Of a stretch of DNA of 64,000 bases, positions 29,801-39,174 are shown one piece after another (positions within the stretch are counted from its first letter, which is position 1; each line of letters starts with the position of its first letter). The position numbers and the translations under genes are program-made. The DNA lies in contig CAIVPR010000088.1 of assembly GCA_903907865.1 (NCBI GenBank), positions 62,001 to 126,000 of the forward strand, read 5' to 3'. A model generated the notes under the pieces. The model searched no databases. It was not told where the DNA came from and saw only the letters and a program-made list of their open reading frames with translations. The DNA is from an uncultured Acidobacteriia bacterium. Lineage in GTDB: Bacteria > Acidobacteriota > Terriglobia > Bryobacterales > Bryobacteraceae.

Positions 29801-31057
29801 CTACTTCTTTTTCGGGGCGGCCTTCGGGCCGGTCTTCTTCGGTGCCGCCTTCTTGGCTGCGGCGGGGCCGGTGAAGGCGTTGTCCGGGAGACCCTTGACG
29901 GATTCCTTCGGATCGTCGATGGTCAGGGTGAGGTTGTAGGGGTCCTTGTTGAAGGCCGCCACTTCACCCTTGAACTCGATCGCGTCGCCCACGTTGACAA
30001 CCTTCGCGTTGACGGCCTTCTCGAACTTCAAGGTTGCGTCCCCACCGGAATTGTCGACGCCAACGACGATTTCCTTGTCGTTGATCGAGACGATCTTGGC
30101 CTTGAACATGCCGATCGCGTCGGGCGGGATCTGTGTTTCCTTGACCTGGTCGAAGTAGGCAGCGTCGCCGCTGAGCGAGGTGCGGATCTGGCGCCACAGG
30201 CAAACGTCCTTGTGGGCTTCGCAGTACGCGGCCTGATCCTTGTACTTCTCCTCTTCGATTTCCGTGACGCTCTTGACGTGGAAGTCAGCGGCGGGGAGCG
30301 GACCGGCGGCGGTGGCGGCCTTCAATTGGTCCAAGCCCTCGGTATCGCCGTGGTAACCGGAGTACGCGCGGTTCAAGTAGGCCTCGGCAGCGGTCTTGTT
30401 GGCGGCGGGCAGGGCCTCGGCACCGGTCACAGTGACGGAGCGGGCGATGTCGTACAGGGCTTCGGAGTACCGCTTCACGTCGCCTTGGCGGATGATGACC
30501 GTACCCAGCCAGTAGGACACCTGAGCGGCCTGGGGATCGAGCGCGAGCACCTTCTTGAATTCGGCCTCGGCCTGCGGATTCTGCTTCTTGGTGAAGGCGA
30601 TCCAGCCCAGCACCGAGTGCGTCTGCAGATCGTAGGAGCCCTTCGCGCCGGCCCAAGCCTTGTCGTCCATCTGGGCGGGCTTGTTGGCGGCGGCGAAATA
30701 GTTTTCCATGTTGTCGGCCAACTGCTGGCCGGCCTTCTGGGCGCTATCGAGCAATTCCGCCGGGGACGTCTTGCCATAGGCACCCATGGCCAAGTCGTGC
30801 AGGGCACCGGCCTGCATCAGGGCGCGGGCACTCTTCAGCTGGCTGTCGGGGTATTTTTGTTCCCATTCCTTCAGCTTGTCCAGCTTCTTCTGGAGGTCTT
30901 TCTCGTTTTGGGCGGCCGTGGCGACGTCAATCTCGCCCTGGTCCTTGTAGGGACTGGCCTGCGCCCACGCGTTCGACCGAACGCCCGAGGCCGCCAACAA
31001 CACGCCCATTGCGACCGTGGCTGCTGCCTTGGTCATTCTAGTTGAAAAAAACTTCAC
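29801..31057 (-). CDS. Secreted TPR-repeat protein with basic Ala/Pro/Lys tail
   Basis: A 418-aa protein with a signal peptide (MTKAAATVAMGVLLAASGVR after a short leader, ending near NAWAQA). Helical TPR-like repeats follow at about 60-250 (QAEAEFKKVLALDPQAAQV is the clearest unit), then a small beta-rich domain about 315-385 (KIVSINDKEIVVGVDNSGGD). It ends in a basic tail KKAAPKKTGPKAAPKKK. Function is unknown; likely a periplasmic scaffold. ATG at 31036 (the eighth residue) is an alternative start. It is convergent with the acyltransferase gene. Confidence 0.8.
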   Translation of the reverse strand: MKFFSTRMTKAAATVAMGVLLAASGVRSNAWAQASPYKDQGEIDVATAAQNEKDLQKKLDKLKEWEQKYPDSQLKSARALMQAGALHDLAMGAYGKTSPAELLDSAQKAGQQLADNMENYFAAANKPAQMDDKAWAGAKGSYDLQTHSVLGWIAFTKKQNPQAEAEFKKVLALDPQAAQVSYWLGTVIIRQGDVKRYSEALYDIARSVTVTGAEALPAANKTAAEAYLNRAYSGYHGDTEGLDQLKAATAAGPLPAADFHVKSVTEIEEEKYKDQAAYCEAHKDVCLWRQIRTSLSGDAAYFDQVKETQIPPDAIGMFKAKIVSINDKEIVVGVDNSGGDATLKFEKAVNAKVVNVGDAIEFKGEVAAFNKDPYNLTLTIDDPKESVKGLPDNAFTGPAAAKKAAPKKTGPKAAPKKK

Positions 31058-31308
31058 GTTACGATGCCTCCCGCCTTGTATCTTGTTCGGTTCCGACCGC
31101 TGTTTGAGATTCCGGTCCGGGCCACGAATGCTCCGTTTGCCCGTCCTTCAGAGAATATCGCATCCACGACGGTAAAAGCGGAGTATAGCGAACTGGGACG
31201 TCCGTAGCAAGAAAGGCTGCAACAAAAAGCGTTGATCCGGCCCATTGTCCAGCACCCGCCCGGGCACTTCCTGCATGATGGACGCCGGGGGAGGCGACTC
31301 AGTTCCCA

Positions 31309-32784
31309 GTGGCCTGTTACAATCGCGCAAGCGCCTTGCGTCCAATCGATCTCGCCGTCATCATCGCGTGGCTCGCCGGAGTCACATGGTTCGGCTCCCG
31401 TTTCAAGGAGTCGAACAACTCGCTGAAGGACTACTTCCTCGGCGGTAGAACTGTGCCTTGGTGGGCGATCGCGCTTTCCATCGTTTCGGCGGAGACCAGC
31501 ACACTCACGATCATCGGAACGCCTCCGCGGGCGTATGCCGGCAGCCTCGTGTTCCTGCAACTGGTGTTTGGCTACCTGCTGGCGCGCGTCGCCATCTCGA
31601 CCATCTTTCTGCCGCAGTACTTCAAGGGCGAGATGTTCACGGCCTACGAGCTGATGCAGCGGCGCTTCGGGCCCAATGTGCGCAAGGTGACGTCGGCGAT
31701 CTTCCTTGTGACACGTTCGCTGGCGGAGGGCGTGCGCGTCTTCGCCATCTCAATTGTGGTCTCCATCATCCTGCACGTTGGCGGGCTGGGGCGGACCGGC
31801 GACATGCTCTCGATCGGCCTGATCCTTGTAATGACATTGTTTTACACGTTCGAGGGTGGCATGACGGCGGTGATCTGGACGGACGTGATCCAGATGTTCA
31901 CGTACGTGCTGGGGGCGGTGGCCAGCTTCATCGTCTTGGCGGGCAAGCTGCCCGGTGGGTTGCCCCACGCGTTCGACGTTGCGGCGGCGGCGGGCAAGTT
32001 CCAGGTTTTCGACTTCCACTGGTCGTGGACGGCACCGTACACGTTCTGGGCGGGCATGATCGGCGGCTGTTTCCTGACGACGGCGAGCCACGGTACAGAC
32101 CAACTGGTGGTCCAGCGGCTGCTTAGCGCCAAGAACGAGTCGGAGAGCCGGTTGGCCCTGTTCGCGAGTTGGGGTGCCATCTTTGTGCAATTTACGCTCT
32201 TCCTGACCATCGGCGTGCTGCTGTGGGTGCTGCGCGGTGGCAAGCCGCTCACCGGGACGGGCGACGCGCTGTATCCGGCGTTCATTTGGGAATCCCTGCC
32301 CACAGGGGTCGCCGGGATCGCCATGGCAGCAATCATCGCGGCGGCGATGGCGAACCTGTCGGCGGCGCTGAACTCCCTCGCGTCGGCGACGGTGGTGGAT
32401 TTCTACCGCCCGCTGACCAAGGGACGGCGCTCGGACGCCCACTACATGAAGGTTTCCCGATTCTCAACCATCGGATGGGCGGGGGTGCTGGCGGGGATCG
32501 CGCTGTTTGCCAGCCAGTGGGGATCGGTACTGGAGTCGGGGCTGTCCATCGCGTCGGTAACCCTGGGGATTCTGCTGGGCGTGTTCCTACTGGGAGTGCT
32601 GACGAAGCGGCCGGGAGAGCGGGCTGCGATTACGGGTGTTGTGGCGGGCGCGGTCGTGATGGTGTTCGTAAAGCTTGGAACGCAGATTCCGTTCACGTGG
32701 TGGGTGCCGATCGGGTCGGCGGCTACTTTCGGGTCGGGATACCTTGCATCATTTTTCGTTCGTGAAAGGAAACAAGGCCAATGA
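31309..32784 (+). CDS. Sodium:solute symporter family transporter
   Basis: A 491-aa SSS-family carrier with about 13 helices. Typical stretches are DYFLGGRTVPWWAIALSIVS and ETSTLTIIGTPPRAYAGSL at helices 1-3, and TASHGTDQLVVQRLLSAKN at the cytoplasmic loop; these occur in the glucose/myo-inositol/sialic-acid branch. Start is GTG at 31309 with GGGGGAGG about 15 nt upstream. It overlaps the following amino-acid permease by 4 bp, so both are made from one message. The substrate cannot be assigned. Confidence 0.88.
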   Translation: MACYNRASALRPIDLAVIIAWLAGVTWFGSRFKESNNSLKDYFLGGRTVPWWAIALSIVSAETSTLTIIGTPPRAYAGSLVFLQLVFGYLLARVAISTIFLPQYFKGEMFTAYELMQRRFGPNVRKVTSAIFLVTRSLAEGVRVFAISIVVSIILHVGGLGRTGDMLSIGLILVMTLFYTFEGGMTAVIWTDVIQMFTYVLGAVASFIVLAGKLPGGLPHAFDVAAAAGKFQVFDFHWSWTAPYTFWAGMIGGCFLTTASHGTDQLVVQRLLSAKNESESRLALFASWGAIFVQFTLFLTIGVLLWVLRGGKPLTGTGDALYPAFIWESLPTGVAGIAMAAIIAAAMANLSAALNSLASATVVDFYRPLTKGRRSDAHYMKVSRFSTIGWAGVLAGIALFASQWGSVLESGLSIASVTLGILLGVFLLGVLTKRPGERAAITGVVAGAVVMVFVKLGTQIPFTWWVPIGSAATFGSGYLASFFVRERKQGQ

Positions 32785-34118
32785 CGGAATTGCGGCGCGA
32801 CTTGGGGCTGGCGGCGGCACTTGCAATCGTGGTGGGCACGGTGATTGGGAGCGGCATCTTCCGCGTTCCGCAGGCGATGGTGCAGAACGTGGGCACGGTG
32901 CCGATGGTCTTCCTGGTGTGGGTAGTCGGGGGCGCATTGTCGTTGGCGGGGGCGTTGACGTACGCGGAGCTGGCGGCGGCGATGCCGGGTGCCGGCGGCG
33001 AATACGTCTACCTGACGGAGGCGTACGGGCCGATGTGGGGCTACATCTACAGCTGGACCCAACTCTCGGTGGCCAAGAGCGGGTCGATCGCGACGCTGGC
33101 GACTGCCTTTTTCGAGTACACGGCGCACTTCCTGCCCCAGTTCGAGGTGGTATGGTTCACGCTGGGTCCCTTCCCGGTCAAGTACGGGCAGGTGTTCGCG
33201 ATGGTGCTGATCCTGGCCCTAGGGGGTGTCAACTACGTCGGCGTCAAGGTCGGCGGCAACGTGCAGATCGTGGTGACGCTGGTGAAGGTGGCGCTGATCG
33301 GGTTCGTGATTGCGGCAGGGCTTGTCTACGGGCACCCCGTGCAGGGCGTGCAGGCGGCGGTCCCGACCCCTCCCATCCAGACCGGCTTCGTCGCCGCGCT
33401 GGTGGCTGCCCTGTGGGCCTACGATGGCTGGAACAACGTCGGGATGGTGGCTTCCGAGATCAAGAACCCCAAGCGCAACCTGCCGTTGGCGCTGATCGGG
33501 GGGACACTGGCCGTGATCGCGATTTACATGCTGGCCAACTGGGCTTACTTCCGGGTGCTGACGCCGGGTGAGGTCGCGGGGCACAAGCTGGTGGCGGCCG
33601 AGATGATGCAGCGGGTCCAAGGGCCAGCCGGAGCTGCGGCGGTTTCGATCGCGGCGATGATTTCGATCTTTGCCGCCCTGAACGGCTCGATCCTGACCGG
33701 TGCGCGCGTGCCGTACGCAGCCGCCAGGGACGGCCTGTTCTTTCCGGCGGTCGCGCGGGTCCATCCGACGTTTCATACCCCGGGCGTTTCCATCGTCGTG
33801 ATGACGATCTGGTCGAGCATTCTAGTACTTTCGGGGAAGTACGACGACCTGTTCAACTTCGTAATCTTCGGAAGCTGGATCCTTTACGCCATGGCGACGG
33901 CGTCTGTTTTCGTTCTCCGGCGGAAACGGCCCGACTTGCCACGGCCCTACAGGACGCTCGGCTACCCGGTGGTTCCCGCGCTATTTTTGGTTGGGGCGGC
34001 CATGATCGAGGTCCAGACGCTGATCGACAAGCCCGTTCAAGCCTTTGCGGGAATCGGATTGATGGCGCTGGGGCTGCCGTTCTACTTTTACTGGCGCGGA
34101 CGGACGGGCTCCGTATAA
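32781..34118 (+). CDS. APC-family amino acid permease
   Basis: A 445-aa amino acid-polyamine-organocation carrier with 12 helices. Helix 1 has the substrate-binding VGTVIGSGIFRVPQAM; helix 6 region reads ALWAYDGWNNVGMVASEIKN, the usual unwound segment. Such proteins exchange or import amino acids, often LAT-like in this subgroup. The ATGA overlap with the upstream symporter shows translational coupling. A strong terminator follows 27 bp after the stop. Confidence 0.9.
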   Translation: MTELRRDLGLAAALAIVVGTVIGSGIFRVPQAMVQNVGTVPMVFLVWVVGGALSLAGALTYAELAAAMPGAGGEYVYLTEAYGPMWGYIYSWTQLSVAKSGSIATLATAFFEYTAHFLPQFEVVWFTLGPFPVKYGQVFAMVLILALGGVNYVGVKVGGNVQIVVTLVKVALIGFVIAAGLVYGHPVQGVQAAVPTPPIQTGFVAALVAALWAYDGWNNVGMVASEIKNPKRNLPLALIGGTLAVIAIYMLANWAYFRVLTPGEVAGHKLVAAEMMQRVQGPAGAAAVSIAAMISIFAALNGSILTGARVPYAAARDGLFFPAVARVHPTFHTPGVSIVVMTIWSSILVLSGKYDDLFNFVIFGSWILYAMATASVFVLRRKRPDLPRPYRTLGYPVVPALFLVGAAMIEVQTLIDKPVQAFAGIGLMALGLPFYFYWRGRTGSV

Positions 34119-34144
34119 ATCCTAGCCACATCGGGCTGCAGTCG

Positions 34145-34184
34145 GCCGGCGTAGCGCATTGCAGCGCTACGCCGGCATTTTTTT
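34145..34184 (+). terminator. Strong Rho-independent terminator after the permease operon
   Basis: GCCGGCGTAGCGC and GCGCTACGCCGGC form a perfect 13-bp stem around ATTGCA, followed by ATTTTTTT. It ends the symporter-permease transcript. Confidence 0.93.
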
Positions 34185-34349
34185 GCCCTTCGGAGGGGTA
34201 CTGGTTCCGAAAATAGAACAAAACCCATTGCAATGCGCCCTCGCGTTGCGCTATAAGTCTTAGTGAAGAGGCCAGTTTTGACCGTTTCGTTCTGGATTCG
34301 GAACAGCGGACGGCTGGCGGCACGAACGACACACTGGAGCAGGACCAAC

Positions 34350-34580
34350 ATGGACGTGACAAAAGTTCTGGCCGACTTGCGCGAGCAGCGGCAAACAATC
34401 GAAGAGACCATCATGGCGCTGGAGCGCCTAGGGGCGTCGCAGGGACGCCGCCGCGGTCGTCCACCAGCCTGGATGGTGGAAGCGCGGAAGCGTGCGCAAG
34501 CGGAAGGCGCCGAGGCGGGGACGGAGGAGCCCGGCGAGGCAGCCATGTCCGCCAAGGGCAAGAAGGCCGTCGCGGCGTAG
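34350..34580 (+). CDS. Small helical protein, lineage-typical family
   Basis: A 76-aa protein starting MDVTKVLADLREQRQTIEET: a coiled-coil N-terminus followed by a basic segment (ASQGRRRGRPPAWMVEARKR) and a low-complexity tail. GGAG lies 9 nt before the ATG. The MDVTK…LERL…GRRRGRPPAWM layout is shared by many small Acidobacteriota proteins of unknown role; the GRRRGRPP AT-hook-like piece would suit DNA binding (inference). Transcribed alone after the permease terminator. Confidence 0.75.
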   Translation: MDVTKVLADLREQRQTIEETIMALERLGASQGRRRGRPPAWMVEARKRAQAEGAEAGTEEPGEAAMSAKGKKAVAA

Positions 34581-34714
34581 GAGAACGGGGGGGCTTCGAG
34601 TGTCGGACCCGGTGGCCGGTGGATCGGACCGGGGATGGCTGGGAGCCCACAGCGCCGCCGCGCACGCGTACGGAAGTAGAAGTCGTGCCGTGACGTCGGG
34701 GCGCAGCGGAAAGC

Positions 34715-34812
34715 GACAACAGTGGCACAAGGCTGGTGCCGTCCAGCTGCGGGTTGTTTGGCAGCCCGCAAACCTCCGCCGCCATCGGGTACAGGTCCAA
34801 AGGACTGGCCGA
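34715..34812 (-). pseudogene. Relic of a sulfatase C-terminal region
   Basis: On the minus strand, SASPLDLYPMAAEVCGLPNN followed by PQLDGTSLVPLLS matches the conserved late segment of arylsulfatase-family proteins (VDLYPTLAELCGLP…LxGxSLVPLL). Neither the active-site Cys/Ser region nor a full frame is present; what follows drifts out of register. This fragment, a GTTCGCCT/AGGCGAAC hairpin at 34900-34919 and an inverted repeat at 35001-35060 are all that can be seen in the 519-bp gap between the small helical gene and the carboxypeptidase gene. Confidence 0.55.
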
Positions 34813-35000
34813 CAGGTGGCGGGATGTGCTGGACTGCGTGGGAGGTCGAGCTGCGAATTTAGACGGACACGTCACCTACTTCCACTGCGCTGATGGCTCG
34901 TTCGCCTGTTTAGGCGAACCGCTCGGCATGACTCCAGCAAAGACTCGGTTGAATGACCGAAGGGCCGACCGGGCAAGATCACACGGCAGGCCCGTGGGCA

Positions 35001-35060
35001 CTCCCTTGCGGTCGTGGCTCGGTCACAAGGTGATTCGGTCGAGCCGCGAGCACGAGGGAG
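35001..35060. repeat. Imperfect inverted repeat of the CTCCCTCGCGG type
   Basis: CTCCCTTGCGGTCGTGGCTCG and CGAGCCGCGAGCACGAGGGAG pair at 17 of 21 positions around an 18-nt loop. It lies 40 bp beyond the stop of the minus-strand carboxypeptidase gene and could fold in its transcript. Both arms match the repeat at 29671-29691. Confidence 0.6.
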
Positions 35061-35099
35061 CGTTAGTCGCCTGCCGCTTCCAAGGTCAAGCAGGGCTCC

Positions 35100-37742
35100 T
35101 CAAGGACGGGTCTCGGCTGCGCGGTAGATCGCGTTGAACAACAAGGGCAGCGTCCCGTGGGTCTGGGCGCGGTGCTGCGGACGGATGCCGAACAGGACGA
35201 TCCGACCGGGATTCATATCGATACTGACGACCGCCGCGCGGCCTGCCATTAGATCCTCGCCGCGCAACCAGCCAGAGGCAAGGACCCCGGTATTCGGGTA
35301 CCTAGCGACCACCGTCGTGTTCTGTGAACTGAAGCCTTCGGTCAGTTGGAAGAACGGCGAATTGAGGTAGAAGCCGTGGTTGGACGCCATAGCCCCGCGT
35401 CCGAGGGGGTTCGCGGTATCCACTTCGAGGTTCAGGATCGATCCGGGCGCGAAATGCTGCTCGCGCGTGAGGCCCTTCTTCAGATCGCGGACGGGGATGG
35501 GGAACTTCTCGATCATGAGGCCGGTCGCAGCCCCCATGGCGATCACCGTGCCGCCGTCGGCGAGGAACGTCCGGACCGCGTCGAGGCCCTTGTCGCCGAT
35601 GCCACCTTTGTATTCGGGCCGGATGGAGTTGTTGTCGAGTCCGTCGAGGATTTCTTTCGAGCGTTGGTCGGGCAGAATCAGCACATCGTACTTGGCGTGC
35701 AGGTTGCCGGCTTGGACGTCGGCGTTGTGCAGGGTTGTGTATGGGAACTCGTAGCGGTCGAAGACTAGGCGGGTCCAGCCCTCGTCCATATTGCTGGTCC
35801 AAGACTGGTACATGCCGATGCGGGGTGTCCGGATGGCGACGCGCTTGCCGGGGGCAGGCTTTGCGGTGTCGGCGGTGACGTTGAACCCGGTTGTCACGGT
35901 CGCGAGCTTCTGGTCCGTGGTGCCGTCGGCCACGATGCGGCTGGTGCTCTGAGCGTCCTGGAAGGCGACGGAGGCCCCGCTTTTGAGAAGCCGGTTCACC
36001 AGAACCGCCGACTCTGCGCCGTGGTAGTCAAAGGACACGGTGGACTTCCCTTCCTTCAAAACGGGTAGCTGGAACCTCGGAGTGCCGTTCAGTTTTTCGA
36101 GCTTGAGCGAGTCCGGCAGCGGCTTGGTGGCGAAAACCGTCTCGGCCCCCATCTGCATGCCCAGCGACCAGCCTGAAATATCGTACGGGGCTTCAGCGGG
36201 CGACGTCGGGGACCGCTTCACCTCCGGGTACGTCTGTTTTTCGAGGATGTCCTTGGCGTAGCGGGCGAACACTTGGTTCATGGGGACGACGAAACTACCT
36301 GCGGGATAGGTCTTGCCGTTCACCTCGACAGGGCTGCCTGATTGGTAGACGTCGACGCCGCCGGTGCGCAGCTTGTCCACCAACTCGATGTTTTCGAATT
36401 CCTCGGGGTGCGGGATCACGATGGCGTAGAGCTTCGATTTGCCGTCGCCGATGTCGCCCTTCGCGCCCTTCTGGATCGTCTCCAGATTCACGGCGTAGAT
36501 TTGGCGGAGGATGGTTTCGCGGGCACCGGCGGCGGTGTCGAGAAGCGCGACGGTGGCGGTGAGTTCGTAGTCGACGATGTTGCGGAGGGTCCAGGTGCCG
36601 CCGCGCCATGGCCGGGGGTATTCGGTGCGGGAGTTGAGGTCGCGGGGGGCAGGCAGGGGGTCGTTGGGGTGCTCCAACTGGCGGCGGCGCTCGGAGTCCG
36701 TGGCATCGGGGCCAATTGGCTCGGGGGCCGAGGCGGCAGCACCGGGTTCGGGGCGCCGCTGTTCGATGGGGGTCGCGATGCGGGCGCTGGCGACCTCGGT
36801 TAAAAGCCCGATCTGGTTGTGCCACCAGCCGCTCCACGCCATCGCGCCTTGCCAAAAGTTGGTGTAGGTGGAGTTGTAGATGATGCCCTCCTTGCCCTCG
36901 GCCTCCAAAGCGGCGGCCTGGGACTGGCCGAGGATCCCGTTCCAACGGTAAATCAGCGGGTGAACGTTGGGGTTGATGGGGTCGGTGGCGGGCATGACGA
37001 AAATCCGGGCACCGGAGCTGCCCTGCTGGTGCTCGTCGAGCCAGATGGCGGGCAGCCAGTCGTGCCAGAGGATGTCGGCCGTCATGCGGCTCTCCTTGAG
37101 CTCGAACATATACATGTCGCGGTTGTTGTCGTGGCCCGCGTAGGGGTGGTAGACGCCGGGGAGCGGGCTGGCCTCGTAGGGGGTGCCGAGGTTCTTGTTG
37201 TACCAGTCCGTGATCATGATCTGGCCGTCGGGGTTCAGGGACGGGACGAGCAGGAGGATGGTGTTGTCGAGGATCTTCTTCACCTGCGGGGAATTCTCGG
37301 TGGCCAGACGGTGCACCAGTTCAACGACCATCTGGGTGGCACCGATTTCGGTCGCGTGGACGCTGCAGGTGATGACGACAACGGCCTTGCCCTCGCGGAA
37401 GACCTCGTCGCGTTCCGCGTCGGTGGGAACGCCGTTGCGGAGGTAGAGCTTGTGTTCGAGCGTTTTGTAGCGGGCGAGGTTCTTGATGGTGTCCGGCGCG
37501 CTGATTTCGAGGAGGACGAAGCGGTTGCCGTTGGTGGTCTTGCCAAGGTCGCGGACGCGCACTCGGTCGGACGCGGCGGCGGCCTTGTCGAAGTACTCGG
37601 TCATCTTGTCCCAGCGGACGAGCTTCTTGTCGGTGCCGACGCGGAAGCCGAGGAACTGCTCGGGGGTGGGGAGTTCGGCGGCGAGGGCGACCGTCGGAAC
37701 AAGGGTGAGCAGGAAGGCGGCGAGACGGACTGGACGGCACAT
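35100..37742 (-). CDS. Secreted M14-family zinc carboxypeptidase
   Basis: An 880-aa secreted metallopeptidase. The start is taken at ATG 37742, where the signal peptide MCRPVRLAAFLLTLVPTVAL begins; an upstream ATG at 37763 adds seven residues. Zinc ligands are in SVHATEIG (His129, Glu132) with a third His further on (GHDNNRD near 204-210 or WLDEHQ). SLNPDGQIMITDW follows the usual M14 substrate loop. The long C-terminal region (about 600-860) contains a glutamine-amidotransferase-like fold common in this M14 subgroup. It probably degrades peptides outside the cytoplasm. A relic copy of its 5' end is at 39.2 kb. Confidence 0.88.
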   Translation of the reverse strand: MCRPVRLAAFLLTLVPTVALAAELPTPEQFLGFRVGTDKKLVRWDKMTEYFDKAAAASDRVRVRDLGKTTNGNRFVLLEISAPDTIKNLARYKTLEHKLYLRNGVPTDAERDEVFREGKAVVVITCSVHATEIGATQMVVELVHRLATENSPQVKKILDNTILLLVPSLNPDGQIMITDWYNKNLGTPYEASPLPGVYHPYAGHDNNRDMYMFELKESRMTADILWHDWLPAIWLDEHQQGSSGARIFVMPATDPINPNVHPLIYRWNGILGQSQAAALEAEGKEGIIYNSTYTNFWQGAMAWSGWWHNQIGLLTEVASARIATPIEQRRPEPGAAASAPEPIGPDATDSERRRQLEHPNDPLPAPRDLNSRTEYPRPWRGGTWTLRNIVDYELTATVALLDTAAGARETILRQIYAVNLETIQKGAKGDIGDGKSKLYAIVIPHPEEFENIELVDKLRTGGVDVYQSGSPVEVNGKTYPAGSFVVPMNQVFARYAKDILEKQTYPEVKRSPTSPAEAPYDISGWSLGMQMGAETVFATKPLPDSLKLEKLNGTPRFQLPVLKEGKSTVSFDYHGAESAVLVNRLLKSGASVAFQDAQSTSRIVADGTTDQKLATVTTGFNVTADTAKPAPGKRVAIRTPRIGMYQSWTSNMDEGWTRLVFDRYEFPYTTLHNADVQAGNLHAKYDVLILPDQRSKEILDGLDNNSIRPEYKGGIGDKGLDAVRTFLADGGTVIAMGAATGLMIEKFPIPVRDLKKGLTREQHFAPGSILNLEVDTANPLGRGAMASNHGFYLNSPFFQLTEGFSSQNTTVVARYPNTGVLASGWLRGEDLMAGRAAVVSIDMNPGRIVLFGIRPQHRAQTHGTLPLLFNAIYRAAETRP

Positions 37743-37988
37743 ATTGTGGTTAGAATAACGCACCGGGCGGGCAGCATTGCCTCCGTCCGGATATGCCAGG
37801 CGATCGCGCGCCCAGTGCTGTGCGATTGGCTGCTTGGCCGCTGCACGACACCGACCCGTTAGCCTGCACCGGGCTTGCCCTTTTTTGGCGCCGACGCTCC
37901 ATCCGCCCTTTTGGATGAGGGGGATCTGCGCCGAGTGGGCGGACTAGCTTGGCCAGCGGCCGCGAAGCACGTTGCGGGCCGCAAATTG

Positions 37989-39095
37989 TCAGTCAAACGT
38001 CTGCCAGAGTTCACGAACGGGGTCGAATACTGCAGCCGCATTGAACCGGCATAAAGTGACGGGGTGAGCTGTCTTTCGGCTCCCTGGTTCGACTGCCACC
38101 GTGTCTGGGGCATAGCCAGTGAAGCCTGTCGATTCGATTGAGGGACCATTCTTCCACTGCTCAGCTAGTTGCGGTAGGGCGCTCGGATTCGACCGCCTCC
38201 AACACCAAAGCTCCAGCAGACCCGCCGCAGTCGTCTCAAGCAGGGATTTGGTGCTCGCGATCAAGCTCCTCAGCGTAAGCCGCGCATCTTCGGTAAGGAG
38301 GAGCCTGTGGGGAGCGGCCACGAGAACTTCCACATCTGATCTGCCTGGATCGCGGGGAAGGAGGGCGACTCTTCGACCATTGAATCCGCGGAAGGGTGGG
38401 ACGGGTACGATGTGCCCATATTCCAATCGACGTCCACGATGAACGAGCATATTGCGGAAGTCGAGTGTCCAGTCGAGCCAGCCGGACGGGCCGCTCGAAC
38501 AAATCCCCGATTCCAGCACCTTGGCAAACTCGACCTGCCGAATTGTCCCATCGCTCTCGCCTGCTATCTGTCCGAGAAACTTCCGAACTACCTTGAAATC
38601 CGCCTTCAGGATGCTGCATCTTAATGATGCGACTCCGATGATGACGCCCCCAAGGCAATCAAGAGCCGAGGCCAAGGCTCGGATGATTCCGCAGTAGTGC
38701 ATCCGGACAAGCGTGGCGGCGTGCAGGTCGCGAGCGCAGTTTGGCGGCAGCGGCTCCGGCCTTGGCTTTCCGTCCTGGTCAATAATCACGGACTGCCAGC
38801 TTTCACGCTCGGACGCGTTTTCGTGCTCCAGCCAGTGCAACGCCGCTTCCATCATGTTTTCTTCCATGCTGCGCACGCAGCAATAGAGTTGATCAGCGAT
38901 CAGGATGCGGCGTTTCGTTCCGGGACCGGGTGCCCACCAACCGATGCCATAAGGAGGCTCCTCTATGAAATCCCCGAAAATCTCCTCTTTCAAAGTCGCA
39001 ACACTAGCCAACTCCATGTCCAAGTCCATATTCTCTTTAGGGGGATGATAGTCTGGTGGATAGGGCGTGTCCAAGCTCGATGGAATTGGCATCAT
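37989..39095 (-). CDS. Hypothetical HEPN-like protein
   Basis: A 368-aa protein from ATG 39095 (or 39092). No family is recognised overall. It is helical in the middle, with YCCVRSMEENMMEAALHWLE, then a later helix ending DWTLDFRNMLVHRGRRLEYG. The RNMLVH piece (Arg214, His219) fits the RN-x(3)-H motif of HEPN ribonuclease domains, which occur in toxins and defence effectors; this is inference from one motif. The open frame continues upstream but there it runs antisense to a carboxypeptidase relic, so the later start is used. The base composition is less GC-rich than the neighbours, suggesting transfer. No partner nucleotidyltransferase is adjacent. Confidence 0.6.
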   Translation of the reverse strand: MMPIPSSLDTPYPPDYHPPKENMDLDMELASVATLKEEIFGDFIEEPPYGIGWWAPGPGTKRRILIADQLYCCVRSMEENMMEAALHWLEHENASERESWQSVIIDQDGKPRPEPLPPNCARDLHAATLVRMHYCGIIRALASALDCLGGVIIGVASLRCSILKADFKVVRKFLGQIAGESDGTIRQVEFAKVLESGICSSGPSGWLDWTLDFRNMLVHRGRRLEYGHIVPVPPFRGFNGRRVALLPRDPGRSDVEVLVAAPHRLLLTEDARLTLRSLIASTKSLLETTAAGLLELWCWRRSNPSALPQLAEQWKNGPSIESTGFTGYAPDTVAVEPGSRKTAHPVTLCRFNAAAVFDPVRELWQTFD

Positions 39096-39174
39096 ACCGA
39101 CAGTATCGCTGATTGAGAAATGGCTTGGGTGACCTTGTCGACTTTCTCCGAACATTTTGGTCAGCCTAACCGCC

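Noticed and set aside
31054-31560. Minus-strand 168-codon frame upstream of the TPR gene
   Set aside because: It covers the divergent promoter region and the start of the symporter gene; no family features.
34411-34875. Minus-strand 154-codon frame as an intact gene
   Set aside because: Only a short sulfatase-like piece is meaningful; the rest is out of frame or overlaps the small helical gene on the opposite strand.
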